A stretch of DNA of 64,000 nt from Closterium sp. Naga37s-1 (Eukaryota; Streptophyta; Zygnematophyceae; Desmidiales; Closteriaceae). The DNA is taken from positions 1,907,501 through 1,971,500 of the forward strand of contig CANJKZ010000093.1 of the NCBI GenBank assembly GCA_947471745.1, written 5' to 3'. The notes below the pieces were generated by a model. It had not been told where the DNA came from. It ran no database searches and saw nothing but the letters and a program-made list of their open reading frames with translations. Shown here one piece after another: positions 1 through 10,230 of this stretch (positions are counted from its first letter, which is position 1; the number at the start of each line of letters is the position of its first letter). The position numbers were made by a program, and so were the translations under genes.

Positions 1-4
1 CTGG

Positions 5-655
5 ACTCACCGATTGAACCAGTTTGCGCTGCACCTATCCGCCAGCACTGGTCGGCCGTGCTGCAGCGATGCAAGGCTGTCAGTAGGGCTACCAGATCAT
101 GCGGATTGGACCCCTGTTTGACCTTCAGTACGTTCTGCTTGCCACCTGAGTCCGGGAAACATGGACCTTGCTTGGCTCGTCTTGGCTGTACCTAGCCATG
201 AATCTTCACACAGACTGCTCAAGAGTCTCAACTTCTTGGTAGATCTGCAAGGGCACGTCCGTGCGCTGGACCATGTATCCACAGAGGACTGTTATCTAGC
301 AAACAGCTTTGATTGTTACCGAACGATAGGTGACGGCAAGTAATGGACCCATCTCTTGTGCTTGACGTGCAGGTGGTGTGGAGGCACAACTCACATGCCA
401 CCACTGAGCATTTGGATGTCATAGGCGGGCACAGATCCATTGAAGTCGTTGTGGCTCAGATTCAGAAAGCTGAAAAAACAATTGAGAAAAAATGAAAAAA
501 CTCATTTCCATGCCGTCTCAAGCTTTGTCAAGTCATCCGTTCCTCTGTGTTTGGTTGAGAGTAGCTAGAATCTGGAAAGTGCTCAAAATATTAAGAAGTG
601 TACAGCACAATGGAGCGCAAGGGAGGCATGAGCACGTGTCAAGACCAGTCCAATC
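5..655. repeat. Interspersed repeat, left copy of an inverted pair
   Basis: This segment is the reverse complement, with moderate divergence, of 27358-28012. Two peptide stretches are recognisable in both copies: one with the core LAVPSHES followed by LVDLQGHVRA (left copy from about 161), and one with the core LDVQVVWRHNSHATTE (left copy about 343-460). Conservation of peptide through nucleotide divergence suggests former coding sequence. Stops and small indels break the frames in the left copy. I do not recognise the family. No LTR ends, primer site or transposase motif are visible. Confidence 0.6.
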
Positions 656-1372
656 ATATCCCTCTGTTGACTCGACCTGAGAGGGGTATGACTAGACTTA
701 TTCGAGTCAATTTATTTGTCTCGCAAGTCATAGGTGAAAGCCTTAACTGGCAAGCTGCGTTATTTGTCTTGCAAGTCCCTAGTGACTCAAGTTCCTGCCT
801 TGATAGGCAGAAGATCTCATGCTGTATACCGATGTTGGGTGGGGGGTGGGATGGAGACAAGAGACGGTATACCTCTGAGAAACATCTGTCTCCTCATGCG
901 TTGTGATGTGAACCCCACTCCCAGGCCAAGCTGCGCTCATCCCCAAGGGCGTAGTGAGTTCCTCCTGTGCAACAATCCGTCTTTCCCTCTCTACCCCCCT
1001 TTCCCCCTGTCTCCCTTCCTCTCTCACACTCACGCCCACATGATCTCAATCGCCCAAGACTCACAGATCACTCGCATCAAGGGTAGGAGGCATGGTGGTG
1101 AGGTGATTGTGGGACAGGTCCCTGCGTGCATGGAGGGAAGCTGAGGGGTTGTCGGGGAAGGGGATGTGAAGCTTCACAGAACGAGCATGCGCAGGCATGA
1201 GCAGGGCACCGAACCGCAGTTCGGTCCGGTTTCCCCGAAACAACTAGTTGATTCTGCTCCCAGTTCGTGTTCATCAAATTCCTAAGCTGCGCCAAACCTA
1301 CCCGAGTTCTGCGGGTTCGGATATAACCCCATTTCACACCTGATGAAACGGGGAAACGTGTACACTGCTGGA
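656..1372. other. Non-coding spacer
   Basis: No convincing gene is present. The stretch contains a pyrimidine-rich tract (about 967-1031) and the short sequence CGGATATAAC at 1317-1326, which recurs at the adjoining LTR end (1375-1384). The COP1 LTR starts at 1373. Confidence 0.5.
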
Positions 1373-2331
1373 TGCGGATATAACTGGATCAACGGGAGTT
1401 AAACTACGGGCTAGGCACACGGTGGGAGTGATCTTTGCGTTCCTTGGTCGTTTCCTTGTGTGCACACTCCTTGCTAGATCATGGGAGAATTTGGCAAGAG
1501 TTTCACTAAGGAAAGTTGACAACAATGGTACACAATAGCAAGGCAGCAATGACTACATCAGAGCTAGCATGCTAGCCGGTCGCCTGCCAGCGCAGCACGG
1601 TCGACCGCGTTCCAGCACGACTTGGTCGACCGCGCTCCAGGAGAGCAAAGTCGCGGCCTGCCAACGCTGCAAGTCGACGGCGTGCCAACGCTGCAGCAAG
1701 TCGGCTGCACAGCGTTGCACCCGCAAGACAGCAGCGCACCCGCTTTGCAGGTGCTCGCAGATGATTGGTGGCCTGTGTCTTGTCACCTGCACAGCGCACA
1801 CACCAGATCGTCCTCGTGCTAACGACTGCGTCTGATCAGCCACGTCGGCCACGGGATACCACACCGAGGTCGGCCTTACCACAAACCCCTGGCGACCGTC
1901 GCGTGCCTCCGCAGAAACCCGTCGCCCGGGTAACCTGGTCGACCGGGCAACCACCACGTCGAACAGCTCCTCCTTATGCCCGTCGACCACCCAGGTCGAC
2001 GACCACCACCGGTCGACCAGCTCCAGGTCGACCACGTTCCTGGTCGACCAGCTCCAGGTCGACCAGCCCAGCTGTCAGCCGACTAGGACAAGTCGGCTGC
2101 CCCAAGTCGGCGTCCCCAAGTCGACGCCTTCCACAGGTCGACTTCCCAAGTCGACCTCCCGAAGTTGGCGCCCTCCTGAAGTCGGTGCCCTTGCAGTGGT
2201 CCCCGTGTGGGTCGACCAGCCCCGTCGACCAGCTCGCTCACTGCTGTAGGTCGGCTGCAACTCCCGCACACCCGACCACGAAGAGGGCTCCGCCCAAGCG
2301 AGGACGGGGCCTACCACAACTCCCGTTGACA
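1373..2331 (-). repeat. 3' LTR of minus-strand COP1 copia element A
   Basis: The 959-bp LTR reads on the minus strand from TGTCAACGGGAG (2331) to its terminus at TGCGGATATAAC (1373, plus-strand sense). It is homologous to the two LTRs of the element at 43937-51067. A minus-strand polypurine tract (GCGGCAGGGGAG) directly precedes it, as expected of a 3' LTR. GTCGAC palindromes are dense between about 1610 and 2230. A matching target-site duplication cannot be tested because the 5' end of the element is missing. Confidence 0.85.
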
Positions 2332-2459
2332 CTCCCCTGCCGCGCTGACGCTTGGGCCCCTAGCCTACGCGGCAGCACCACTCGGAGAATAGCTCGTCGG
2401 CGTGCATGCAACACACAGCACGACGGTCACCGCATGAGCCATGCAAGAGGGCATGGCAC

Positions 2460-4003
2460 CTACTGCTGCACGTAGTCGTCGCCGTCGCCCACGTCGGCCA
2501 GCCGCACTTGGCCGATTGCGACGGAGCACCGGTTGAAGGCCGGATAGTGCAACGCCTTCGTCAGGAAGTCGGCTGGCTGCTCAGCGGTCGGGATGTACTT
2601 CAGCGAAAACTTCTTGCGCTTCACCATGTGCTGCAGCCAGGCCTGTCGCCGCTTCATGTGCTTGAGGTTGCCCGTCAACCCCATGCCCTCGGCGACCATG
2701 ATGGCCGCCTTGTTGTCCACTCGAAGGACGGTCGGCGTCCCAGCGTCCAGCTGCCGGAACTCTGCAAGAAGGAAGCAAAGGCGACGTCCCTCTTTGCCGG
2801 CTTCCGTTGCCGCCACGTACTCCGACTCGGTCGACGACAGCGTCACGCACTTGATGCGCTGGCTCGACTTGGAGACTGCGGCCCCTCCGTAGACGAACAC
2901 GTAGCCGCCCATGCTCGTCCAAATTTGCTTGTCGCCGGCGTCGTCGGCGTCCACGTAGCCGACCAGCTTCAGCGACTCAGGTCCACTGTTGAACTCCAGG
3001 GCGGTGTCATGGGTGTTGGAGAGGTAGGCGAGGCAACGGTCAACCTTGCGCCAGTGCTGGTCGCTCCTCACCGTGAGGCCGCTCCCCAGCTTGCTGCAGG
3101 CGAAGGCGATGTCCGGCCTTGTCGTCGTCTCCGCAAACTGCAGCGAGCCGAACTTCTGCCGGTACTCCTCCTCCTGGCGCTCCTGTGCCTCCTCGTCGTC
3201 GAACGTCAGCTCGGCGTAGGCGTCGACGGAGGCCGGTGTCTTAGGAGTGCGCCCGGTCTGCTCCTCGTCGATGAACCGCAGCTTGTCGGCGTAGCCCTGC
3301 TGATGCAGCCACAGCTTCCTCGCCGGCCTGTCGCGCATGATCTCTAGCCCGAGGTACTTCTCCACCGACGAGTCTCGCGCAGCTCGAAGCCGGCCTCCAG
3401 CAGCTCCTTCAGCTCCTTCAACATGACCGTACTGCTACTGGTCGCGAGCAAGTCGTCGACGTAGACCAGCACCCAGCAGGTCACTCCGTTGTCGCCGACC
3501 TTGAAGTAGAGTGCCGTGTCGACCTGGCTCTTCTTCTAGCCAGCGCCCAGCAGCACACCGTCGAGAGCCCAATACCACAGCAGCGGCGACTGCTCCAACC
3601 CGTAAAGGCTCTTCAGCAGCTTGCACACCTAGCCGGTCCGGTCGTTGAAGTAGTCCGGCTAATACATGTACAGCACCCTGTCGAGCTTGCTCTGCAGGAA
3701 GGTGTTCTTCATGTCGAGCTGCATAAGGTTGAGGTCGAGGACGGCGACGATGCTGAGGAAGGTCCTCAGCGTGACGTAGCTGCTCACCGGCGCGTACGTC
3801 TCGTCGTAGTCGGTGCCATACACCTGCGTAAAGCCCTTCACGACCAGCCTTGCCTTCTCTCGCTCGACGGTGTCGTCGATGCGGTACTTCGTCGTCATCA
3901 CCCACCGGTTCTTCATGATGTTCACCCCAGGTGAGCGTTCGACCAGCTCCCAGGTGCCCATGCCGATGAGGCTGGGGATCTCCTCCTCCATGGCGGCCTT
4001 CAC
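2460..4003 (-). pseudogene. Copia reverse transcriptase-RNase H, element A
   Basis: The N-terminal RT part is read from 4003 (MKAAMEEEIPSLIGMGTWEL) to a stop near 3659. RT continues in other frames with YVDD preserved as VLVYVDDLL near 3460. The C-terminal RT/RNase H part is open from 3365 to the stop at 2460. RNase H residues are visible in the stretches YVDADDA, SSTESEYVA and VDNKAA. In the intact enzyme RT copies element RNA into cDNA and RNase H removes the RNA strand. Stops at about 3659 and 3610 and a frameshift near 3366 make it a pseudogene. It ends in VQQ, as do related copies here. Confidence 0.87.
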
Positions 4004-4041
4004 CGCCTTGCGTTTCTAGCTCGCCAACGCCTCCTTCACTG

Positions 4042-5477
4042 TCATCGTGGAGATGTCCCAGCGGTGCTCCGGATCATGTCGGGGTCGAGCTCGGGCAGGT
4101 CTTCATCCTCCTCGGCGTCGTCGTAGAGCAGGTCGTCGTTGACCTCGTCGTACACTGTGGTGAAGGCGGCCGATACGAATAAATCGGGCGGCCTCCGAAT
4201 TCGACCTGTACGCCGTAGGCGAGGCTCGACCTCCACCACGTCGCTGTCGATGTACCCCTTAGTGTGCGGTTGCTCCTTCCCAACATCACCGGCTTCGCTG
4301 TCCTCGGGGCTGCCCTCGGCTTCGTGCTGTTCCACGGTCGGCGTCCTTGCCGACTTCTCCCCTGTCGTCGGCTCCCCTGCCGACTGCCCGGTCGCCGACT
4401 GCTCCTTGGTCGGCTTCAGATGTCTGCTCCCCTGTCGGCGGCTTCCCTGCTGACGCCTCCTTTGCCGGCTCCCCCAAAGTCGGCTGCACCTCCTCTGCCT
4501 GCTGCTCCCCTGTCGGCGTCGACTCCATTCTCACGCCGACTTGCTTGAAGTCATGTTGGCCACCGGCGATGCTCTTGGCCGGCACCACAGGTGACGTCCC
4601 ATGGCTCCCCTCATCGCCAGTGGCCGACGCCGATGACAACTGACGCAGGTCGGCGACAAGGGGTGGGGTAGAGGTGCATGGGAAAGGGAGGAAGGGCGGA
4701 CGACCCCGGCGTCCTCATCAGCAATCTCACCGACCTCGGCGAGCAGGGGGAGCGTCGCGATCGAGGTGTCCATCGGCGGGTTGACATGCGTCTGTCCCGA
4801 CGCTGACCCGTGCTCCGACTTCCTCACCTCCAGCGACATGGTCTCATAAAACACCACGTCCGACGTGGTGATCACCCTGTTGTCGGCGATGTCGAGGAGT
4901 TCCCAGCCCTTCCTCTCCTCCGACACACCGAGGTGAAGACCCCACCTGGCCTTCGGCTTCAGCTTTCCACCACGCAGCTGCTCGGGGACAAGAAACTGCG
5001 CCATGCAAACCCACACCCGTGCCAGCGACAAGTCGGGCTTCTTCCCGGTGAGTAGCTGGTATTGCGTCGTCCGCGGCGGCAGCGTCGACTTCTCAAGGCA
5101 GTTGCGGACCCAGACGGCCTGCCGCAGAGCGAGGTGCCACCAGTGGTGCTGCACGCCCATGTGCAGCACCATCGTTCGCACCGACTCCACCACCGTCCTC
5201 ATCTCCCGTTCTGCCATGCCGTTCTGCTGCGGGGCGTACGGGCAGGTCAAGTCGTGGACGATCCTCTCCCCGGTCAGAGCTCAGTCAGCATAAACACCGA
5301 CTTCTCCGCCTGTCGCTCAACCACCACCAGCCACTGAGCGAACTCCCGCAGCACGTCCGACTTCTTGGCGACCGGCCTCACCCACACGAAGCGGGTCTTG
5401 CGGTCCTTCAGCAGCAAGAAGTACAAGCTGCCATCGTTGGCAGCCACCCGGAACGGCCCGCACGAGTCGATGTGCAC
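4042..5477 (-). pseudogene. Copia integrase and linker, element A
   Basis: The integrase core begins at 5477 (MHIDSCGPFRVAANDGSLYF, first catalytic Asp in the HIDSCGPF context) and continues after a break from 5250 (PQQNGMAERE, catalytic Glu). Between them near 5280-5290 the second-Asp motif (RSDRGGEF in relatives) is largely deleted, so strand transfer could not occur. The copia C-terminal module (ARVWVCMAQFL, WGLHLGVSEE) and an acidic linker (to 4042, with IDSDVVEVEP and RRTGRIRRPPDLF) follow. The deletion and frame changes make it a pseudogene. Confidence 0.84.
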
Positions 5478-5507
5478 GACAGCCAGCGCGTCGTCGCCGT
5501 CGGAGCC

Positions 5508-6130
5508 CTAGTTGGGGAAGGTCTGCCGCGCCAGCTTCCCACCGACCCACGAGACACACGAAGAGTCGGTCCCGGCCGACGACTTTATGTGCAGGCCGGT
5601 GGTGATCTCGTGCTTCGCCGAGCTCGTGATGGTGTCGACGCCGACATGCGCAAGACTTGCCACCTGCCCGGCGTCGACTTCGTCGCCAAGACTATCGCCC
5701 GCAGGGCCACCACCTCCGCCGTGGGCGTCGTCGACTTCGCCAAGCAGGGACACAGGTCGGTGCAGAGGACCCGGCCGGTATAGGACGCTCGACCGAGTAC
5801 TTCCCCCGCCGCCGAGACGAGCAGCATCCCTTCACCATCCTCCTGCAGCTTCACGCCGTTCTCCTTCAGCTGGCCGGCCGAGAGCAGGTTCGCCTGCACA
5901 CCTGGGACGTATAGCACGTCGGGGATGAGCACCTGCTTCCCGGCTGCTCCTTGCAGGGCGACAGTGCCTCGGCCTCGAACGTCCTGCAGCGCACCATTGA
6001 AGCCGCGCATGTGCTTGACGTCACCGCTCGGCTGCAAGTCGGCAAAGACCTCTTTCGTCCCCATCAGGTGGTGCGAGCAGCCGCTGTCGAGCAGGACCAC
6101 CGCCGGGTTCGCCTGCACAGCTGCCGTCAT
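5508..6130 (-). pseudogene. Copia protease and GAG-pre-integrase domain, element A
   Basis: From 6130 the frame encodes a copia aspartic protease with the active-site stretch VVLLDSGCSHHLMG, then DVLYVPGVQANLLSAGQL typical of this family. A second frame (to 5508) carries the GAG-pre-integrase region with HVGVDTITSSAKHE and CVSWVGGKLARQTFP; the second Cys of the usual CxxC is Trp. Two 12-bp direct repeats of TTCGCCTGCACA (5889-5900 and 6108-6119) flank the active-site region. The full-length relative has lost exactly this interval (see 46528). A frame shift separates the two parts. Confidence 0.85.
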
Positions 6131-6151
6131 CGCCTGGAAGTCCTCGCCAGC

Positions 6152-6695
6152 CTACGGCGCCAACGAGACAGTCGGCTCCACGACGCAGACCAGCGAGCAC
6201 GACGCCTCCTGGTCGCCGCGCCCTTTGCGGCCAGAGGAGGAGTCGGCGTCCGTCGCCGAGGTCGACGAATTGGTCGACTGCTTCTCCTTGCGCGGCTTGC
6301 TGTTCCAACGTGGGCGACTGCTGGCCGACCTCCCGCGGCCTCCCTTGGCGTCGTCGTCGTTGGAGTCACCGCGGTCGGGGCACTCGAAGGAGAGGTGGTC
6401 GGGGCTGTGGCAGATCCAGCACTCCCGACGCCGACATCCTCCTCCACGACCGCCAACCTGAGCCGACTTCTTCTTATCGGCATCCTTGGCCGGCCTCCCA
6501 CCATCGCTTCCACTGCCGCCAGACAGCCCACGCAGTCCCGGTCGACCACCTTGCTTCGTCGGGGCGACGTAGTTCACCTGCGGCAGAGCTCCAAGGACCG
6601 CTCGGCCTCCTTCATCGCCTCATCCCTGAGGATGTATGAGGTCAGGGAGTCCTCGTTAAGCGACGCCCGCGTGCTCGGCACCACTGACAGCGTGC
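6152..6695 (-). pseudogene. Copia gag C-terminal fragment with zinc knuckle, element A
   Basis: The minus-strand frame from about 6577 encodes a Gly/Arg/Ser-rich tail around a retroviral-type CCHC knuckle (CWICHSPDHLSFEC), which in active elements binds element RNA. Upstream, SVVPSTRASLNEDSLTSYI matches the end of the UBN2-like gag of the relative at 45023. Homology stops at about 6695, where unrelated sequence is joined in frame, giving a short chimeric ORF starting near 6774. Confidence 0.8.
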
Positions 6696-7179
6696 TCGTT
6701 AAGGGAGTCCAATAACTGTCTTCAATTTCCATGGCTGCCAAATGCCCATGCTGACTCCTCTCGCGAGCGATCATGAACGCACAAGTAGAATCATGAACGC
6801 TCGTGTGGGAATTCCCGTTTTCCCACTATTTACAATTGCAATATTTCCGTATAGTACCTGTAATGCGAACTGTTCAGTTAGGCGCGCTGCTTTCCCGCGA
6901 AGTTTCTCTCTGCCATGTCACAAAAGAACACGCTCGAGATTCTAGTAAAACACACGCGCACCCCTCAGGTGCGCAATCGTGCACGACCAGACAAACTGGC
7001 CGTGCTGTACAGTACTCAGACGTGCGCCCTGCGCACGCTCGCAACAGTGCGAGCCACACGCGTGGGTCTGTGGGGCTACACGCAAAATCAGGACCCACGC
7101 GCGGTCCTGATTCTCTCTCGTGATTCTCGCTTGACCAGCGCGAGATATTTCGGCACACAAAACACTCTCGCTCCCCTCA
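6696..7179. other. Spacer with a cluster of perfect hairpins
   Basis: No gene is recognisable. Three perfect inverted repeats lie within 92 bp: CGTGCGC/GCGCACG (7021-7037, 3-nt loop), GCTCGCA/TGCGAGC (7037-7054) and AATCAGGACC/GGTCCTGATT (7086-7112, 7-nt loop). The last two are GC-rich and close together. Confidence 0.6.
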
Positions 7180-7400
7180 TGAACACATGAACAAAACAGA
7201 AACAAACATGAATGAAACACAAACAGTCATGATCGAACATGAACGCACATGAACGCACGAACAGCACGCAAACAAACATGAACGAAACACGAAGGCTCAT
7301 GAAAGCACACCAACACTCAGAACTTCGCGCACATTCGTGACACGATACAAACACGAAACACACTCGAACAATCATGAAAACTCATGAGTGCAACCTCACA
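7180..7400. repeat. Degenerate short tandem repeat (CATGAACG-like)
   Basis: Irregular repeats of CATGAACG, CATGAACA and ACGAAACAC follow one another at variable spacing. The reading frames across them are low-complexity and not credible genes. No flanking structure that would define a mobile element is visible. Confidence 0.6.
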
Positions 7401-7894
7401 CTAAAATGCACATAACTTAAGAACCGCTAAGGCGATTCATAAACCGGTAAACGCCAAAATGAAAAACACACAAATGCGCATTCCAGACAACAGAAATTAC
7501 CTTAAACAAAATACTTCAAATTTTACCTTGCTCGACGAATAGGCGACAGGTTGACGTGCAAATTGTATATTGCACGCAACACTTCAAGGGAGAGAATTTG
7601 TACTCGTGGCTGCTTATGATGTTCAGATTCATTATCATCACTGTAGCTTTTCAAGAAAATGGCTCGCGGAGAACGTGAGAACAAACGGAGATTCAATATC
7701 GAGACAGATGGAAAGCCGATTCACGAAGTGCTTGAAGACATGAGATTGAAACATGGAAATCGGAGGTACACTATCGAGTTGATTTAAAGTGACGGAGGAC
7801 ATCGGCAAAGAACCAAATTACCACCGGAATCAACCTGCCGACAACTTGTAGGAATACTTTTCTGTGTCGGATGGCGTGGTAAATGGGAAGATGT
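7401..7894. other. AT-rich spacer
   Basis: Apart from the short ORF at 7659-7787, nothing identifiable is present. The base composition is clearly more AT-rich than the neighbouring retroelements. Confidence 0.4.
7659..7787 (+). CDS. Small hypothetical ORF (42 aa)
   Basis: ATG at 7659 opens a 42-codon frame (MARGERENKRRFNIETD..., ending YTIELI) closed by TAA at 7785-7787. The product would be charged and hydrophilic with no membrane segment. It could be an exon or a transposon fragment; I recognise no family. The only support is a clean frame in an AT-rich stretch. Confidence 0.2.
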   Translation: MARGERENKRRFNIETDGKPIHEVLEDMRLKHGNRRYTIELI

Positions 7895-7905
7895 GAGGAG
7901 CTTAC

Positions 7906-8155
7906 AGATACAGCAGGTCGAGTTGAATATGCAGGAGGGGAGGGGGTGCTGAGCAGAGGAATGATAGGACATACACATGAGCAGAGCACCAATTCATGGT
8001 TCACTTGGAATTGTTTCGCCTCGAATCAAACTGACGACAATATTTGATCATGCTGATCTGTATTGGAAGACGTTGTTAAAGATGTGAGGTCCTACAGATA
8101 GCGCAGGACCGGAAGGTTGATGATGCTCCCTGAGATGTTGTTGTTACTGAGGTCT
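7906..8155 (-). pseudogene. LRR exon relics (plant LRR type)
   Basis: On the minus strand 8155-8096 encodes DLSNNNISGSI then NLPVLRYL. It is bounded by AG before 8155 and GTAGGA after 8096, like an exon coding one leucine-rich repeat. At 60 bp it is 12 bp shorter than the 72-bp LRR exons at 13345 and 13725. A second exon end (LDLLYL before GTAAGC at 7906) lies downstream, but its upstream acceptor is not visible. LRR modules mediate protein or ligand binding in receptor kinases and receptor-like proteins; no kinase or signal peptide is seen here. Confidence 0.55.
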
Positions 8156-8214
8156 CTGGTGAGGTGAGTGAGTGCGAGGAGGGGGAGAGGTTGGCGCTGC
8201 TTTCACAGCAATCA

Positions 8215-8640
8215 ACCACCTCTGAACCTCACTTATTCAATGAACCTCCTTTACTCAATGAACCTCGTTTATTCAATGAACCTCCTTCACTCAATAAACC
8301 CCATTTATTCAATGAACCTCCTTCACTCAATAAACCTCATTTATTCAATGAACCTCCTTCACTCAATGAATCTCATTTATTCATTGAACCTCCTTCACTC
8401 AAAGAACCTCATTTATTCAATGAACCTCCTTCACTCAATGAACCTCATTTATTCAATGAACCTCCTTCACTCAATGAACCTCATTTGTTCAATGAACCTC
8501 CTTCACTCAATGAACCTCCTTCGTTCAATGAACCTCCTTCGTTCAATGAACCTCCTTCGTTCAATGAACCTCCTTCGTTCAATGAACCTTCACAAAATAA
8601 ACCTTCTCTATTCAATAAACCTCCTCAATCAATGAACTGC
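8215..8640 (+). repeat. 18/36-bp minisatellite coding Asn-Glu-Pro-Pro repeats
   Basis: About 23 imperfect 18-bp units of the type TTCAATGAACCTCCTTCA occur, alternating to give a 36-bp higher-order unit. One frame stays open for about 199 codons (8164-8763) and reads as FNEPPSLNEPHL repeats. At least two other frames across the repeat are also open, as expected when the unit length is a multiple of three. I therefore annotate a minisatellite. Late units are homogenised to FNEPPS, suggesting recent local amplification. Confidence 0.75.
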
Positions 8641-10230
8641 CTTCACAAAATGAACAGCCTTCACTGGAACTTTGTCGGCGGGCCATTCTCCAGATGGTTC
8701 CAAATTTCTACAACCACTGCGTCCCTAATGGGGTTCCCGTGGAAGGGGGGAGGAGAGAAATAGAGAGGAGAGAGGCATACAGGAAAGTAAGGGCAGCGAG
8801 GGCGGAGATGGTGGAGGGAATAGAGCCAGTGAATCCATTCTGACCGGCCCGCCTGGAGGTGCAGGGGGGGGGGGGGGGGAGGAGCGGGGGGGGGGGGGGG
8901 GGGGGGGGAGGGGGGAGGAAAGATTTGAGGAGGGCGCACTGGGTAAAGAAATGGCTGGAGGGCGAAGGAGCTTGGCAGATTCGCCACTAGGCAATGTGAA
9001 GATGGAAGGGCAACGTGAAAAATGAAACAGTACGAGAGGAGAAATGGACGCAGTGAGTGATGGACTTGGTGCTTCTTGGTGGGCAATATAAGGAACGGAT
9101 GGCTTTGAATGGTGAGGTGAGCAGATGCCGTGAACGGTGAATGCTTTGAACACTGTGCATGCTGTGAACGGTGTGCCCTTGACTGGCTGATGCCTCACAA
9201 AAAATTCAGCCCTGTGAGCGCCATCCAATCGGTGGGGAACGGTGCAGCGCGGTGGACATCAAAGTTGCCGGTGACATCCCTGCAGGGTGGTCAAGGGCAG
9301 GAGGGTTGGGGGAGGCACAGAGCACTTCAATCTCGGGGCAAGAGAGTGGGGTAGGCATGGGGGGAGTGAGTGCGCAAGTGGCAAGGTTGTAGCAAGTCGC
9401 AGGTGGGGAAAGGGGGGGGGGGTGATGGAATCCAAAGATCGGGCGTGCCAGGTAGGCTTGAGAATATGGGCGAACTTCTGTCTTCGAGATGAACCGAACA
9501 GGTGTTTTCTTTGGCCATTTATGTTTGGGTCGAACATGTTCGTGTCCACTTCGTCGCGGCTGGCCGAGCCGCGACGAACACAAAGACGGGAAACTTTGAT
9601 CGAGCTCACTTTCAAGCTCGATATTATACGGTTTTCCTTCTCACCGCCTGGCCTACCAGCACCAGCGTTTAGCATACCTATAATCTAGATACGTTCACCT
9701 CTTTTAGCCAAGTATATGGATGGCGCCAAACGGTGCCTGGCACGTTTTAGGGAGAAGAATAGCAGCAGCAGGCCAGGGATTATCTTGCCATCCCAGCCAC
9801 GTCTGACACTAGCGAGCGTGAGTTTTTTTATGGGCCGTACCTCATCTCCTGAATCGGCACCAGCTGAACTGCGAGCGAGTGCTGGCTTGCATAACTCTTA
9901 AGTCATGATATGCCTCGCACCATCACCAGATCTCGCTCTCGAGAGGGAGGGGTTGGAGGTGGAGGATGAGGTGGAGTAGGGTTGAGCACGGGCCCGGCTG
10001 GGTCCGGTCCGGTCTGGGCCCGGTCTGCCCTGGGCCGAATGAGCCCAGGGCGGGCCCCGAATTTGCCGAGGGGGTACCCGGGCCGAAATCGCCCGACCCG
10101 GGCCGCGCCTGACCCGACCCGGGCCGGTCGTTATAGGTAAATAGTTTTTGTGGCCTGTCTTAGAAAGGCAAACAAGTCAAGCGGGCCAAAAGCGAGCCGA
10201 CGCTACCCGGCCCGCCCCGGGCAGACAGCA
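8641..10230. other. Spacer with G-runs and a GC-rich repeat
   Basis: No supported gene was found. Long G homopolymer tracts occur at about 8864-8912, interrupted by single A or C, and a shorter one at about 9412-9421. From about 9978 to 10130 there is a dense block of GGGCCCGG, GACCCGGGCCG and similar GC-rich palindromic motifs. Clean ORFs here are low-complexity. Confidence 0.5.

Larger units (their letters stand above)
1373..6695 (-). mobile_element. COP1 copia retrotransposon A, 5'-truncated
   Basis: Reading on the minus strand, the order is gag remnant with zinc knuckle, protease, integrase, reverse transcriptase, RNase H, polypurine tract, 3' LTR. This is Ty1/copia order, with integrase before RT. 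The 5' LTR, primer site and first two-thirds of gag are absent: homology to the complete relative at 43937-51067 stops near 6695, in the middle of gag. Every domain carries stops, frameshifts or deletions, so this is a dead copy. Confidence 0.88.

Noticed and set aside
161..343. 60-codon ORF as a gene
   Set aside because: It shares peptide with the inverted copy, but stops and indels differ between copies; it is treated as repeat-derived sequence.
2406..3347. Long plus-strand ORF (313 codons)
   Set aside because: It is antisense to the copia RT/RNase H of element A; GC-rich coding sequence leaves the opposite frame open, and it has no domain.
5951..6715. 254-codon plus-strand ORF
   Set aside because: It is antisense to protease and gag of element A and has no motif.
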